Shown in pieces: positions 1-7,025 of a DNA stretch of 14,722 bases (its first letter is position 1; each line of letters opens with the position of its first letter). The notes beneath the pieces were generated by a model. It saw only the letters and a list, made by a program, of their open reading frames with translations, was not told where the DNA came from and made no database searches. Position numbers and translations under genes: made by a program. Origin of the DNA: Planctomycetota bacterium (GTDB lineage: Bacteria > Planctomycetota > Planctomycetia > Isosphaerales > Isosphaeraceae); assembly GCA_021778575.1 (NCBI GenBank), contig JAJYCH010000032.1, positions 1-14,722 on the forward strand. The letters are read 5' to 3'.

Positions 1-209
1 ATCTTGTCGTGAGGATCGGTGAGCATTCGCCGACAGGTCCCGAGGACCATTGGCCCATGCTCATGAATCAGCGCTTCGAACGCCGCCTCGTCGCGGGTCG
101 AGGCGAACCGTTCGAGGAGGTCCGCCGCGCCCAGGCTCGCGATCGTCCCGCCATTAAGGAGCCGGCCGAGCTGCCGCCAGGCCGGACCATAGCCGCCGCC
201 GCTTGTCAT
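1..209 (-). CDS. ECF RNA polymerase sigma factor, N-terminal part (runs off left edge)
   Basis: Only the first 69 codons are present; the gene continues beyond base 1. The peptide begins MTSGGGYGPAWRQLGRLLNG and continues with LLERF, then DEAAFEAL, then HGPMVLGTCRRML, which is the start of sigma region 2 in planctomycete ECF sigma factors. It aligns without gaps to the starts of the two ECF genes at the right end of the window (WRQLGRLLNGGTIASL against WREIRCLFHGGTVAGL). The ATG at 209-207 is supported by that alignment and by a GGGAGGG ribosome binding site at 219-225. ECF sigma factors direct RNA polymerase to specific promoters, often in response to envelope or stress signals. No anti-sigma gene is visible in the part shown. 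Whether it has a C-terminal fusion like its paralogue at 11463 cannot be seen. It lies downstream of tal on the same strand, but a hairpin separates them. Confidence 0.88.
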   Translation of the reverse strand, partial: MTSGGGYGPAWRQLGRLLNGGTIASLGAADLLERFASTRDEAAFEALIHEHGPMVLGTCRRMLTDPHDK

Positions 210-272
210 CGATTCGAGCCCTCCCCACGTCTTCCTACCCCTAGACTACGCGAAGGGAGGAAACCAATCTCG

Positions 273-316
273 AAATCGCCGGGAATCGGCCCGATTTGCC
301 GAATCCCGACGATTTT
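273..316. terminator. Hairpin between tal and the ECF gene, likely terminator
   Basis: The arms at 277-290 and 298-311 pair over 14 positions with one A·A mismatch and one wobble, around a 7-base loop. Flanking AAAT (273-276) and ATTT (312-315) can extend the stem. The + strand reading ends in ATTTTGATT; the minus strand reading ends in ATTTCG, so the T-tract is weak for tal. It lies 44 bases after the tal stop codon and about 70 bases before the ECF start, which fits a tal terminator. A regulatory leader hairpin for the sigma gene is the alternative. Confidence 0.55.
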
Positions 317-359
317 GATTGCTGAGGAGACGAATCTCGCGAGGCTCGTTTACCCCGAT

Positions 360-1328
360 TCAGACCTTCTCGTGGACGAGGGTCTTGGAGTAGGCTTCGA
401 GCTTCTTGGAGTCGGCGTAGAAGCTCCGGATGCCCTGGCTGAGCTTCTCGACGGCCATGGGGTCGGTGTTGTGGAGCCAGCGGAAGTCCTTCTCGTCGAG
501 GTGGATCTGTTCGAGGTCGCTGCCTTTGGCCGCTTCGGGGGTCAGGGCCGGCTTGAGTTCGGCGTCGGAATCGCCCAGTTTGGCCAGGAGGTCGGGGCTG
601 ATGGTCAGGAGGTCGCAGCCGGCGAGCAAGGTGATCTGCTCGACCTTACGGAAGCTCGCGCCCATGACCTGGGTCTTGTAGCCGAACTTCTTGTAATAGT
701 TGTAGATCTTGGTGACCGAGGCGACGCCGGGGTCCTGGTCGGCGGGGATCTCCGCGCCCCCTTTATCCTTCTTGTACCAGTCGTAGATCCGACCGACGAA
801 CGGCGAGATCAAGGTCACCTTGGCCTCGGCGCAGGCGACGGCCTGGGCGAAGCTGAAGAGGAGCGTCAGGTTGCAGTGGATGCCTTCCTGTTCGAGCTTC
901 TCGGCGGCTCGAATCCCTTCCCAGGTGCTGGCGGTCTTGATCAGGATGCGTTCGCGGCTGATCCCGTTCTTCTCGTAGAGACCGATCAGCTTGCGCCCCT
1001 TCTCGATCGTCCCCTCGGTGTTGAAGCTGAGCGACGAATCGACCTCGGTCGAGACCCGGCCAGGAACGATCTTGAGGATCTCCAGACCGAAGTTGACCGA
1101 GAGAGTATCCATGAAGTTTTCGGTCTGGGTGTTGCTATCGCCCCCGGCGGCGGCGGCGTCATCGAGCGCCTTCTCGACCAGGTGCGAGTATTGCGGAAGC
1201 TGGGCGGCCTGTAACAGAAGCGACGGGTTGGTTGTCGCGTCCTGCGGCTTGTACTTGGAGATCGCCTCGATATCGCCGGTATCGGCGACGACGGTCGTGT
1301 ACTTCTTGAGCGAGTCGAGCAGTGACAT
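360..1328 (-). CDS. tal: Transaldolase
   Basis: Transaldolase moves a dihydroxyacetone unit between sugar phosphates (sedoheptulose 7-phosphate plus glyceraldehyde 3-phosphate to erythrose 4-phosphate plus fructose 6-phosphate) in the non-oxidative pentose phosphate pathway, in the cytoplasm. The 322-residue protein has the length of classical TalB-type enzymes. It carries [48 protein letters not shown] and [13 protein letters not shown] in order. Every active-site residue of E. coli TalB has a counterpart shifted by one: D16, N34, E95, the Schiff-base lysine K131, T155 and S175. The ATG at 1328 begins [14 protein letters not shown], the usual family start, with GAGGA just upstream. It is divergent from the epimerase gene at 1566 and is preceded by its own TATAAT box and a palindrome. 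No other pentose phosphate gene is in the window. Identity is secure. Confidence 0.97.
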   Translation of the reverse strand: MSLLDSLKKYTTVVADTGDIEAISKYKPQDATTNPSLLLQAAQLPQYSHLVEKALDDAAAAGGDSNTQTENFMDTLSVNFGLEILKIVPGRVSTEVDSSLSFNTEGTIEKGRKLIGLYEKNGISRERILIKTASTWEGIRAAEKLEQEGIHCNLTLLFSFAQAVACAEAKVTLISPFVGRIYDWYKKDKGGAEIPADQDPGVASVTKIYNYYKKFGYKTQVMGASFRKVEQITLLAGCDLLTISPDLLAKLGDSDAELKPALTPEAAKGSDLEQIHLDEKDFRWLHNTDPMAVEKLSQGIRSFYADSKKLEAYSKTLVHEKV

Positions 1329-1379
1329 CGGGATTCCTCAAATCGGGGTTCAGTGATTTTCGATCCACGCGATGGACTC

Positions 1380-1385
1380 ATTATA
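1380..1385 (-). promoter_or_regulatory. Candidate -10 box of the tal promoter
   Basis: The minus strand reads GGTTATAATGAG, a perfect TATAAT in an otherwise GC-rich region, 52 bases upstream of the tal start codon. No TTGACA-like box lies 16-18 bases upstream. A 16-base palindrome occupies that position instead, which suggests a promoter that depends on, or is controlled by, a bound regulator. The implied transcription start is near 1373. This is prediction only. Confidence 0.5.
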
Positions 1386-1391
1386 ACCGTC

Positions 1392-1407
1392 CCCTATTCG
1401 AATAGGG
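1392..1407. promoter_or_regulatory. Perfect 16-bp palindrome, candidate operator upstream of tal
   Basis: CCCTATTCGAATAGGG is its own reverse complement, as expected of a site for a dimeric DNA-binding protein. It sits just upstream of the TATAAT box of tal, over the spacer and -35 position. It could act on tal alone or also on the divergent epimerase gene, which starts 159 bases away. No regulator gene is nearby, so the cognate protein is unknown. Confidence 0.45.
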
Positions 1408-1461
1408 ACAGGATGCCGCCGAGAACCGCCAAAGACCGCCCGGGCGTCCGGCCGGTCCGTC

Positions 1462-1490
1462 TTGCCGAGAGGCGGGTCGGCCGCTAGGGT
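1462..1490 (+). promoter_or_regulatory. Weak candidate promoter for the epimerase gene
   Basis: TTGCCG (1462-1467) and TAGGGT (1485-1490) are separated by 17 bases and lie 76 bases before the ATG at 1566. The boxes match the general bacterial consensus only partly (4 of 6 and 3 of 6), so this is a weak prediction resting on spacing and position. Confidence 0.25.
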
Positions 1491-1565
1491 ATCGCTACGG
1501 CCGCCGGAGCTTCGGGAGTCGTCCCGGTCGGCGTTCCTCCAGTCGAATCCGAAGGCGGCCCTACA

Positions 1566-2522
1566 ATGCGAGCGCTGGTGACGGGGATCTCGGGATTCGT
1601 GGGCGGCCATTTGACCGAGCATTTGCTGGCCTCGGGCGACCTCGTGGTGGGTCTGTCGGCCTCGGGGCGCTGGCCCGAGGATCTGGCTCACCTGGCGGCC
1701 GAGGCCCGGATCGAACCGTGCGATCTGGCCGCGATCACCCCGGACGCGATGACCGAACTGATCGTCCGCAAGCGGCCCGAGGCGATCTATCACCTCGCCG
1801 CACAGGCCAATCCGCAGGCAAGCTTCGCTGATCCGAAGGCAACCTGGGCCTTGAACCTGGGCGGAACCTTGACATTACTCGAAGCCGTGAAGGCGTCGGG
1901 CCTCAAGCCCCGGGTGGTCGTGGTCGGGTCGGGGGTTTGCTACGGAAATCCGTCGGCTGATCAGATGCCGGTCAGCGAGCTTTGCCCGATGCGGCCGAAC
2001 AACCCGTACTCGGCGAGCAAAGGGGCGGCCGACCTTCTGGCCGTCCAGCATTATCTGGCTCACGGAACCGACGTGGTGATGGCCCGGCCGTTCAACCACG
2101 CGGGGCCACGCCAGTCGTCCACTTATGTGCTCGGGGCACTGGCCCGTCAGGTGGCCGAGGTCGAGGCCGGGCTCAAGCCCCGGGTCGAGGTCGGCAACCT
2201 CGACATTGTTCGCGATTTCACCGATGTTCGCGACGTTGTCCGGGCCTATCGGCTGCTGTCGACGAAGGGGGAGCCCGGCGAGATCTATAACCTGGGCTCG
2301 GGCCGAGGGACCAAGCTGGCCGACGCCCTGGAGATCCTCCGGGGGCTGGCCTCGGTCCCGATCGAGGTGTTCGTTGATCCCGCCAGGGTCCGGCCGGTCG
2401 ATCAACCCTTGCTCGTCGCCGACGCCTCGAAGCTCCGAGCCGCCACCGGCTGGGAGCCGCTCCACTCGATCGAATCGACCCTGGCGGATATGCTGGAGGA
2501 CTGGCGAAGGGCCGTCCGCTGA
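1566..2522 (+). CDS. NAD-dependent epimerase/dehydratase, GDP-6-deoxy-D-mannose reductase-like
   Basis: This is an extended short-chain dehydrogenase of 318 residues with a complete Rossmann fold: the nucleotide-binding TGISGFVG is at residues 6-13, HLAAQANPQ follows strand 4 at 76-84, the catalytic serine region VVGSGVCYGN is at 119-128, and the YxxxK pair is Y148 and K152 (YSASK). The substrate half contains RPFNHAGPRQS, then RDFTDVRDVVRAY (216-228), then a C-terminal RPVDQPLLVADASKL and TGWEP. That pattern is closest to GDP-4-dehydro-6-deoxy-D-mannose reductases (RMD), which use NAD(P)H to make GDP-D-rhamnose for cell-surface glycans. A GDP-mannose 4,6-dehydratase would be needed to supply the substrate and is not in the window. 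Another nucleotide-sugar 4-reductase or epimerase is possible; the superfamily is certain, the substrate is inferred. The ribosome binding site is weak (GAAGGCGG). Confidence 0.85.
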   Translation: MRALVTGISGFVGGHLTEHLLASGDLVVGLSASGRWPEDLAHLAAEARIEPCDLAAITPDAMTELIVRKRPEAIYHLAAQANPQASFADPKATWALNLGGTLTLLEAVKASGLKPRVVVVGSGVCYGNPSADQMPVSELCPMRPNNPYSASKGAADLLAVQHYLAHGTDVVMARPFNHAGPRQSSTYVLGALARQVAEVEAGLKPRVEVGNLDIVRDFTDVRDVVRAYRLLSTKGEPGEIYNLGSGRGTKLADALEILRGLASVPIEVFVDPARVRPVDQPLLVADASKLRAATGWEPLHSIESTLADMLEDWRRAVR

Positions 2523-2728
2523 GGCTCCCTGATCCGAATCGAGGCCAGATCATGAGCACGATCGAAGATCCTCGGGTGGAACCAAATCCGGTCCCCGGCT
2601 CGGCGGGCGAGTCGTGAAGCCCGGTCTTCAAGTCTCTTCCCCCTCGACGGCTTCCGCTTTAGGATAGGGGCCTTCCCGGTTGGGTTGACCCCGGCAATCT
2701 TCTCCCGATCTCAGAGGTCCCGCGCGCG

Positions 2729-4219
2729 ATGGCCAGCACGACGACGGATTACCTGGCGCTTGACCTGGGGGCCGAAAGTGGCCGGGGGTTGCTGGGCCGG
2801 TTCGATGGCGAGAGGCTCAGCCTCGAAGAGGTCCACCGCTTCCCCAACGGGCCGGTCCGGATGCTCGACTCGCTCCACTGGGATGTCCCTCGACTGTTTG
2901 ATGAGATGAAGACCGCCTTGCGCAAGGCCGCGACCGGATACCCGGGGCTCGACGGCATCGGCGTCGATACCTGGGGTGTCGACTTCGGCCTGGTCGGGCG
3001 AAACGACACGCTCCTCGGCAACCCGATTCATTACCGCGACCCCCGGACCGACGGGATGATGGACCACGCCTTCGGGCTTGTCCCTCGCGAGCGGATCTAC
3101 GAGATCACCGGGCTCCAGTTCCTGCCGATCAACACGCTCTATCAGCTTCTGGCGCTGAAGACCACCCGGTCGCCGCTGCTCGACGTGGCCGAGACCCTGC
3201 TGATGATCCCCGACCTGTTCGGCTGGCTCCTGACCGGTCGGCGAGCCGGCGAGCGGACCGACGCCTCGACCACGCAACTCCTCGACCCTCGCGACGGGAC
3301 CTGGTCCAGCGAACTTTGCCAGTCGCTCGGCCTGCCGCGTTCGATCTTGCCCGACCTGATCGACCCGGCAACCGAGCTGGGACCGCTCCGGAAGTCGGTC
3401 GCCGACGAACTGGGGATCAGCCGCCCGATCACCGTCCTGGTCCCCGGAACCCACGACACCGCCAGCGCCGTGGCCGCCGTGCCGACCCGAGGAACCGGCT
3501 CCAACCCGCCCGACTGGTGCTACATCAGCTCGGGAACCTGGTCGCTCCTGGGTGTCGAGGTTCCTCGTCCCGTGATCAGCGCAGCCACGCTTCAGTATAA
3601 CTTCACCAATGAAGGGGGTGTGGCCGGCACGACCCGTCTGCTCAAGAACATCATGGGCCTCTGGCTGGTCCAGGAGTGCCGGCGGACCTGGGCACGAGCC
3701 GGCAAGGAATACTCGTATGACGAACTGATCGCAAAGGCTCGGGCCGCCCGACCGTTCGCGACTCTGGTCGAGCCCGACGACGCCTCGTTCCTTGCCCCCG
3801 GCGACATGCCGGCCCGGCTGGCCGCCTACGCAAGCCGGACCGGCCAGGCGATTCCAGCCGATGAAGGGGCTTTCGTCCGCTGCGCCCTGGAGAGCCTGGC
3901 CTTGAAGTATCGCTGGACGATCCGCCGGCTCGAAGCGATCCTGGGCACGACGATCCGGACGGTCCACGTGGTCGGCGGCGGTTCGCGGAACGCCCTGCTC
4001 TGCCAGTTCACCGCCGATGCCTGCGGGATTCCGGTCCACGCCGGTCCGGTCGAGGCCACGGCCGCCGGGAATGTTTTGCTTCAAGCCCTGGCCCGAGGCA
4101 AGATCGGCTCGCTGGCGGATGCCCGGGCCATTGTCAGCGCATCGTTTCCGGTCGATGTCTACGAGCCTCAGGACATCGCCGCGTGGGAAGACGCTTACGG
4201 CCGGTTCGAGACGCTGTAA
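2729..4219 (+). CDS. rhaB: Rhamnulokinase (FGGY family carbohydrate kinase)
   Basis: Rhamnulokinase phosphorylates L-rhamnulose at O1 using ATP, the second step of L-rhamnose catabolism; the product is cleaved by an aldolase. The 496-residue protein has the full FGGY two-domain layout: the N-terminal phosphate-binding stretch YLALDLGAESGRG (8-20), substrate-domain motifs GIGVDTWGVDFGL (77-89) and HYRDPRT (101-107), the catalytic base region PGTHDTASAV with D243, the RhaB-typical FTNEGGVAGTTRLLKN (292-307) followed by GLWLVQECRR, and the ATP-binding GGGSRN (416-421). This set separates rhamnulokinase from glycerol- and xylulokinases. The ATG is preceded by AGAGG 11 bases away. No isomerase, aldolase or transporter for rhamnose is in the window, so it is either separated from its pathway or serves a pathway encoded elsewhere, such as the fucose/rhamnose microcompartment known in planctomycetes (inference). 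Confidence 0.95.
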   Translation: MASTTTDYLALDLGAESGRGLLGRFDGERLSLEEVHRFPNGPVRMLDSLHWDVPRLFDEMKTALRKAATGYPGLDGIGVDTWGVDFGLVGRNDTLLGNPIHYRDPRTDGMMDHAFGLVPRERIYEITGLQFLPINTLYQLLALKTTRSPLLDVAETLLMIPDLFGWLLTGRRAGERTDASTTQLLDPRDGTWSSELCQSLGLPRSILPDLIDPATELGPLRKSVADELGISRPITVLVPGTHDTASAVAAVPTRGTGSNPPDWCYISSGTWSLLGVEVPRPVISAATLQYNFTNEGGVAGTTRLLKNIMGLWLVQECRRTWARAGKEYSYDELIAKARAARPFATLVEPDDASFLAPGDMPARLAAYASRTGQAIPADEGAFVRCALESLALKYRWTIRRLEAILGTTIRTVHVVGGGSRNALLCQFTADACGIPVHAGPVEATAAGNVLLQALARGKIGSLADARAIVSASFPVDVYEPQDIAAWEDAYGRFETL

Positions 4220-4241
4220 CAGCCAGGGGTATCCGCCGCGC

Positions 4242-4380
4242 TTTTCTGGTGGTGCCACGTCTTGCCCCTCACCTCGACACTCCCTCATGAGTGGGGAGGA
4301 CGTCAGACGCAAGCGGATCGCGGTCTTTTCTGGTCGCCTCCCTCCCTGTGGGGACGGGTCAGGGTGGCTCCACCAGAAAA
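4242..4380. repeat. 139-base element with terminal inverted repeats (MITE- or REP-like)
   Basis: The outer arms are 4242-4258 (TTTTCTGGTGGTGCCAC) and 4364-4380 (GTGGCTCCACCAGAAAA); they pair at 16 of 17 positions. A second, direct copy of CTTTTCTGGT lies inside at 4325-4334, so the element may be two half-units. Internal C-rich and G-rich blocks can form smaller hairpins, for example CTCCC (4280-4284) with GGGAG (4294-4298). It codes for nothing recognisable. It begins 23 bases after the rhaB stop and could end that transcript. No target-site duplication was identified. Confidence 0.55.
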
Positions 4381-5111
4381 TACGGTGACACTCCAAAACA
4401 AGACTTCGACCACCCACGACTTGAGCCGGACGGTCGGATCGATCGCCTTGGCAAAGCGCCCTGAGAGCGTCGGTCGCCAGGCCAGTCCGAAGGATGGCCG
4501 GCGATTCGATTCCTCGCCTTCGATTCTCGCGCAAGCCGATTTGCGTGCTCACTTTTGAAGTCGTGACCGGGCCAACGGTTGTGGCGATGTCTGAATATTT
4601 TATCGAAAAAACTGAACCCGATTGTTGATCCAGAGGCACTCCCTCTGTAACGAAATCGAGATTGGCTTGTGCCCGAGTCATCATCGAAGGAGTCACGGAG
4701 TGACTGATCATTCGACCGTCCTGACCCTTCGAGCCGGGCTCGTCGACGCCATCCAGAGAGCCTGGAAGTCGGCCGGTCTGCTCGTCGAGGGATCGCAGGC
4801 ACGGAGGATGGGCGTTTCCGGAAGGTCTAACTTTCGAGTTCGCGCGATCCCGATCCAGGGACGGATCAGGCCGCCGCGATCCAGGCCGAAAGACGCGAGA
4901 GATCGCGTCTGTTGATGATTTCTTGAAAAATTCACCCGTTCCACGCCGTTGATCCTGGTCAGCGTGCCGTGGCGTGGGGGTCCGCGCGCCCTTCTCTCGC
5001 GGTTCTTCGGGTTTGATTGCCCGGGAAAACGCACCTGGATCGTGATCGAGTCATCGTCGATCGTTCCGTGAGCCCTTCGAAGATTTTTCACCAAAAAGGA
5101 AGCGTGATCCG
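4381..5111. other. Intergenic stretch without a convincing gene, with small hairpins
   Basis: I see no plausible gene here. The open frames present have no family resemblance and an arginine- and proline-rich, random-like composition. Three short inverted repeats stand out: CAGAGG/CCTCTG (4631-4647, 5-base loop), AGTCAC/GTGACT (4691-4705, 3-base loop) and AGACGCGA/TCGCGTCT (4891-4910) closing on a GAGA loop of the stable GNRA type. The last part should hold the promoter and leader of the PEP-CTERM operon, but no convincing promoter boxes were found. Confidence 0.5.
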
Positions 5112-5639
5112 ATGCGTCATTTTCTTTGTTGCGGCGTGATCCTGGCGGGAGTCCTCGGCTCCGCGACCGCGGAGGCTGGTTTCGACGTCTCGATCACGGG
5201 CAGCGCCACCCAGCAGGCTGGCGGAGCCTATCTGTACTCGTACATCTTGATCGACAATCCGAGCAGCACCGTCGCCATCTCGGAGTTCAACATCGCCTTG
5301 AACGACCCCATCGGCGTCTCGCTGATCACCTCGCCCAGCGACTTCTTCACTTTTTATAACCCGGGCGATCCGGTGATCACTTTCGATGCCTTCGACACGG
5401 GGATCAGCCCGGGCTCGGCCGGCGTGTTCTCGTTCGTCAGCATGTCGGCCCCGGGGCTGGTCGCCGAATCGATCGTCGGCCTTGATTCATCGACCTTCAC
5501 CGCCCAGACCTCGTCCGGAATGGTCATCGGCGCGGCGTCGGTCGTCCCCGAGCCTTCGAGCGTCGTGATGCTGGGGATCGGCGTCCTCGGTTCCTTCGGC
5601 TGGCTCGCCCGGTCGAGACGCCATCGGACCGCTCGCTGA
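5112..5639 (+). CDS. PEP-CTERM sorting-domain protein (exported, function unknown)
   Basis: The 175-residue protein has an N-terminal signal peptide (hydrophobic stretch about 4-19, likely cleavage after ATAEA near residue 22). A β-rich, Ser/Thr/Gly-rich body follows. The C-terminus has the standard PEP-CTERM layout: VPEPSS with PEP at 146-148, a hydrophobic segment at about 151-166, and a basic tail RSRRHRTAR. In the known system, exosortase recognises this tail and processes the protein during delivery to the envelope or exterior; no exosortase gene is in the window. The body gives no clue to function beyond the look of a secreted β-sandwich. The ATG has AAGGAAG upstream at suitable spacing. 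It is the first gene of a probable operon with the DUF4331 gene 48 bases downstream and the TPR gene beyond. Confidence 0.87.
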   Translation: MRHFLCCGVILAGVLGSATAEAGFDVSITGSATQQAGGAYLYSYILIDNPSSTVAISEFNIALNDPIGVSLITSPSDFFTFYNPGDPVITFDAFDTGISPGSAGVFSFVSMSAPGLVAESIVGLDSSTFTAQTSSGMVIGAASVVPEPSSVVMLGIGVLGSFGWLARSRRHRTAR

Positions 5640-5687
5640 TCCAAGGCGATTCCTTCCCTTTCATTCGATCAAAAAGGATCTTCTTTG

Positions 5688-6935
5688 ATGAATCTTCGCA
5701 TCAGAATTCTGCTGGGTCTTGGCCTGCCGCTGATCCTTCTCGTTCCGTACTCGGCGACCTTCCTCAAGCTCAAGGCGTCCGACCACGCCGACACCGCCGA
5801 GAACGTCAACCGTCCCGGCGCGGATCTGACCGACGTCTTCATCTTCCCCAGCCCGACCAACAGCGCCAACGTCGTCCTGGCGATGGACCTGCACCCGTTG
5901 ATCCCCGCTGGTCAGGGCGGCAGCGTCTCGTTCGATCCCAACGTCCTCTACCAGTTCAAGATGGACACCAGCGGCGACTATGTCGAAGACCTGGTGATCC
6001 AGGCTCGCTTCATGGGCACCGGCGCGAATCAGAAGGTCGTGATCGTCGGCCCTTCGCGGCCGTACACGACAGGCACCACGGCGGTCCTCGGCCGTCCTTA
6101 TCCTACCGTCGGCACGATCAACACCCCGTTCTCGCCCACGCCGGGGATGATGGTCTACGCCGGGGCCCGGTCCGACCCGTTCTTCTTCGACCTGAACCGA
6201 TTCTACGGGATCTTGCCCGACCGGATGACACCCTTGACCGGCAAGCAGGTCGACTACCCGAGCATCATGGCGGCCGATACGCCCCAGATCAACGGATTCC
6301 GAGGGTTCCCGGTGGGCTCGGGGTACGACACCACGCCGTCCTCGGACTTCCTGGCGAACTTCAACGTCCTCTCGATCGTCGTCGAACTGCCGCGGTCGGC
6401 TCTGGGCGGCGGCATGGTCCGGCTCTGGGAGACGACCAGCATTCCCGCCGGCGCGCCGAACTTCAACTTCGTCCAGCAGGACCGCCTGGCCAGGCCCGCG
6501 GTCAACGAGGCCCTGGCCACCGTCACCGCGTCGCGCCATTACATCAACAACCATGATAACCCGACCGACGACGTCAACAACCTGAAGAGCGATATCCTCG
6601 CCTTCATGAGCTTCCCCGCCGGTCGATCGGCGGCGGTCTCCAACGCCCTGGCGTCGGTCCTGGTTCCCGACGTCATGGTCGCCGACCTCTCGCAATCAGG
6701 CAAGGCGTCGTATCTCGGCGTCGAGACCGGCGGCTTCACCGGCGGCAAGTTCGGCGGTCGCGCCTTGACCGACGACACCGTCGACATCGACCTCTCGGCC
6801 ATCTTCGGCAACGTCATTCCCGCCCTGGGGTTGGCCCCCGACGACGGCAAGGAACTCCCCCAGTTTTCGACCGACAACGTCGGCCCCCACAACGACTTCC
6901 TGGCGACGTTCCCTTATCTCGGCAGCCCGCACTGA
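5688..6935 (+). CDS. DUF4331 family exported protein
   Basis: The 415-residue protein starts with a signal peptide or anchor (MNLRIRILLGLGLPLILLV). It then shows the DUF4331 opening, in which a Ser-Asp-His segment (SDHADTAENVNRPGADLTDV) leads into FIFPSP and a line about values over time (ANVVLAMDLHPL). Later family-like stretches are FYGILPDRM, LANFNVLSIVVELPRSAL, RPAVNEALAT and a C-terminal FGNVIPALGLAPDDG followed by FPYLGSPH. The biochemical role of DUF4331 proteins is not established as far as I know. A TTG codon lies directly before the ATG, but the ATG at 5688 is preferred because AAGGA sits 9 bases before it. It follows the PEP-CTERM gene by 48 bases and precedes a TPR gene by 90 bases; all three products carry export or membrane signals. 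Confidence 0.85.
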   Translation: MNLRIRILLGLGLPLILLVPYSATFLKLKASDHADTAENVNRPGADLTDVFIFPSPTNSANVVLAMDLHPLIPAGQGGSVSFDPNVLYQFKMDTSGDYVEDLVIQARFMGTGANQKVVIVGPSRPYTTGTTAVLGRPYPTVGTINTPFSPTPGMMVYAGARSDPFFFDLNRFYGILPDRMTPLTGKQVDYPSIMAADTPQINGFRGFPVGSGYDTTPSSDFLANFNVLSIVVELPRSALGGGMVRLWETTSIPAGAPNFNFVQQDRLARPAVNEALATVTASRHYINNHDNPTDDVNNLKSDILAFMSFPAGRSAAVSNALASVLVPDVMVADLSQSGKASYLGVETGGFTGGKFGGRALTDDTVDIDLSAIFGNVIPALGLAPDDGKELPQFSTDNVGPHNDFLATFPYLGSPH

Positions 6936-6990
6936 TCTGAACTGATCGCGAATCAGAACCACGAGGGCCCCTCGGAAAATCGGTCGCTCC

Positions 6991-7022
6991 GATCCTCCAG
7001 GGGATTTTAACCCCAGGAGATC
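6991..7022 (+). promoter_or_regulatory. Hairpin covering the ribosome binding site of the TPR gene
   Basis: GAT(C)CTCC(A)GGGG at 6991-7003 pairs with CCCC(A)GGAGATC at 7011-7022, closing an ATTTTAA loop. That gives 11 pairs with a single-base bulge and one A·A mismatch. The right arm contains AGGAG (7015-7019), the ribosome binding site for the ATG at 7026, which would be hidden when the stem forms. This suggests that translation of the third operon gene is lowered or conditional. There is no T-run, so it is a poor terminator. Confidence 0.5.
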
Positions 7023-7025
7023 GTC

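Noticed and set aside
9..1214. Long plus-strand open frame of 401 codons
   Set aside because: It lies antisense to the ECF start and transaldolase, both certain; it has no domain and reflects GC-rich codon use.
2711..4711. 666-codon minus-strand open frame opposite rhaB
   Set aside because: Composition is Gly/Arg/Asp-rich with no recognisable family and it covers rhaB exactly antisense; an artefact of high GC.
4708..5094. 128-codon minus-strand open frame in the long intergenic region
   Set aside because: No similarity to any family I know, and an Arg/Pro-rich, random-like composition.
5661..6695. 344-codon minus-strand open frame opposite the DUF4331 gene
   Set aside because: It is a shadow of a well-supported gene and has no motifs of its own.
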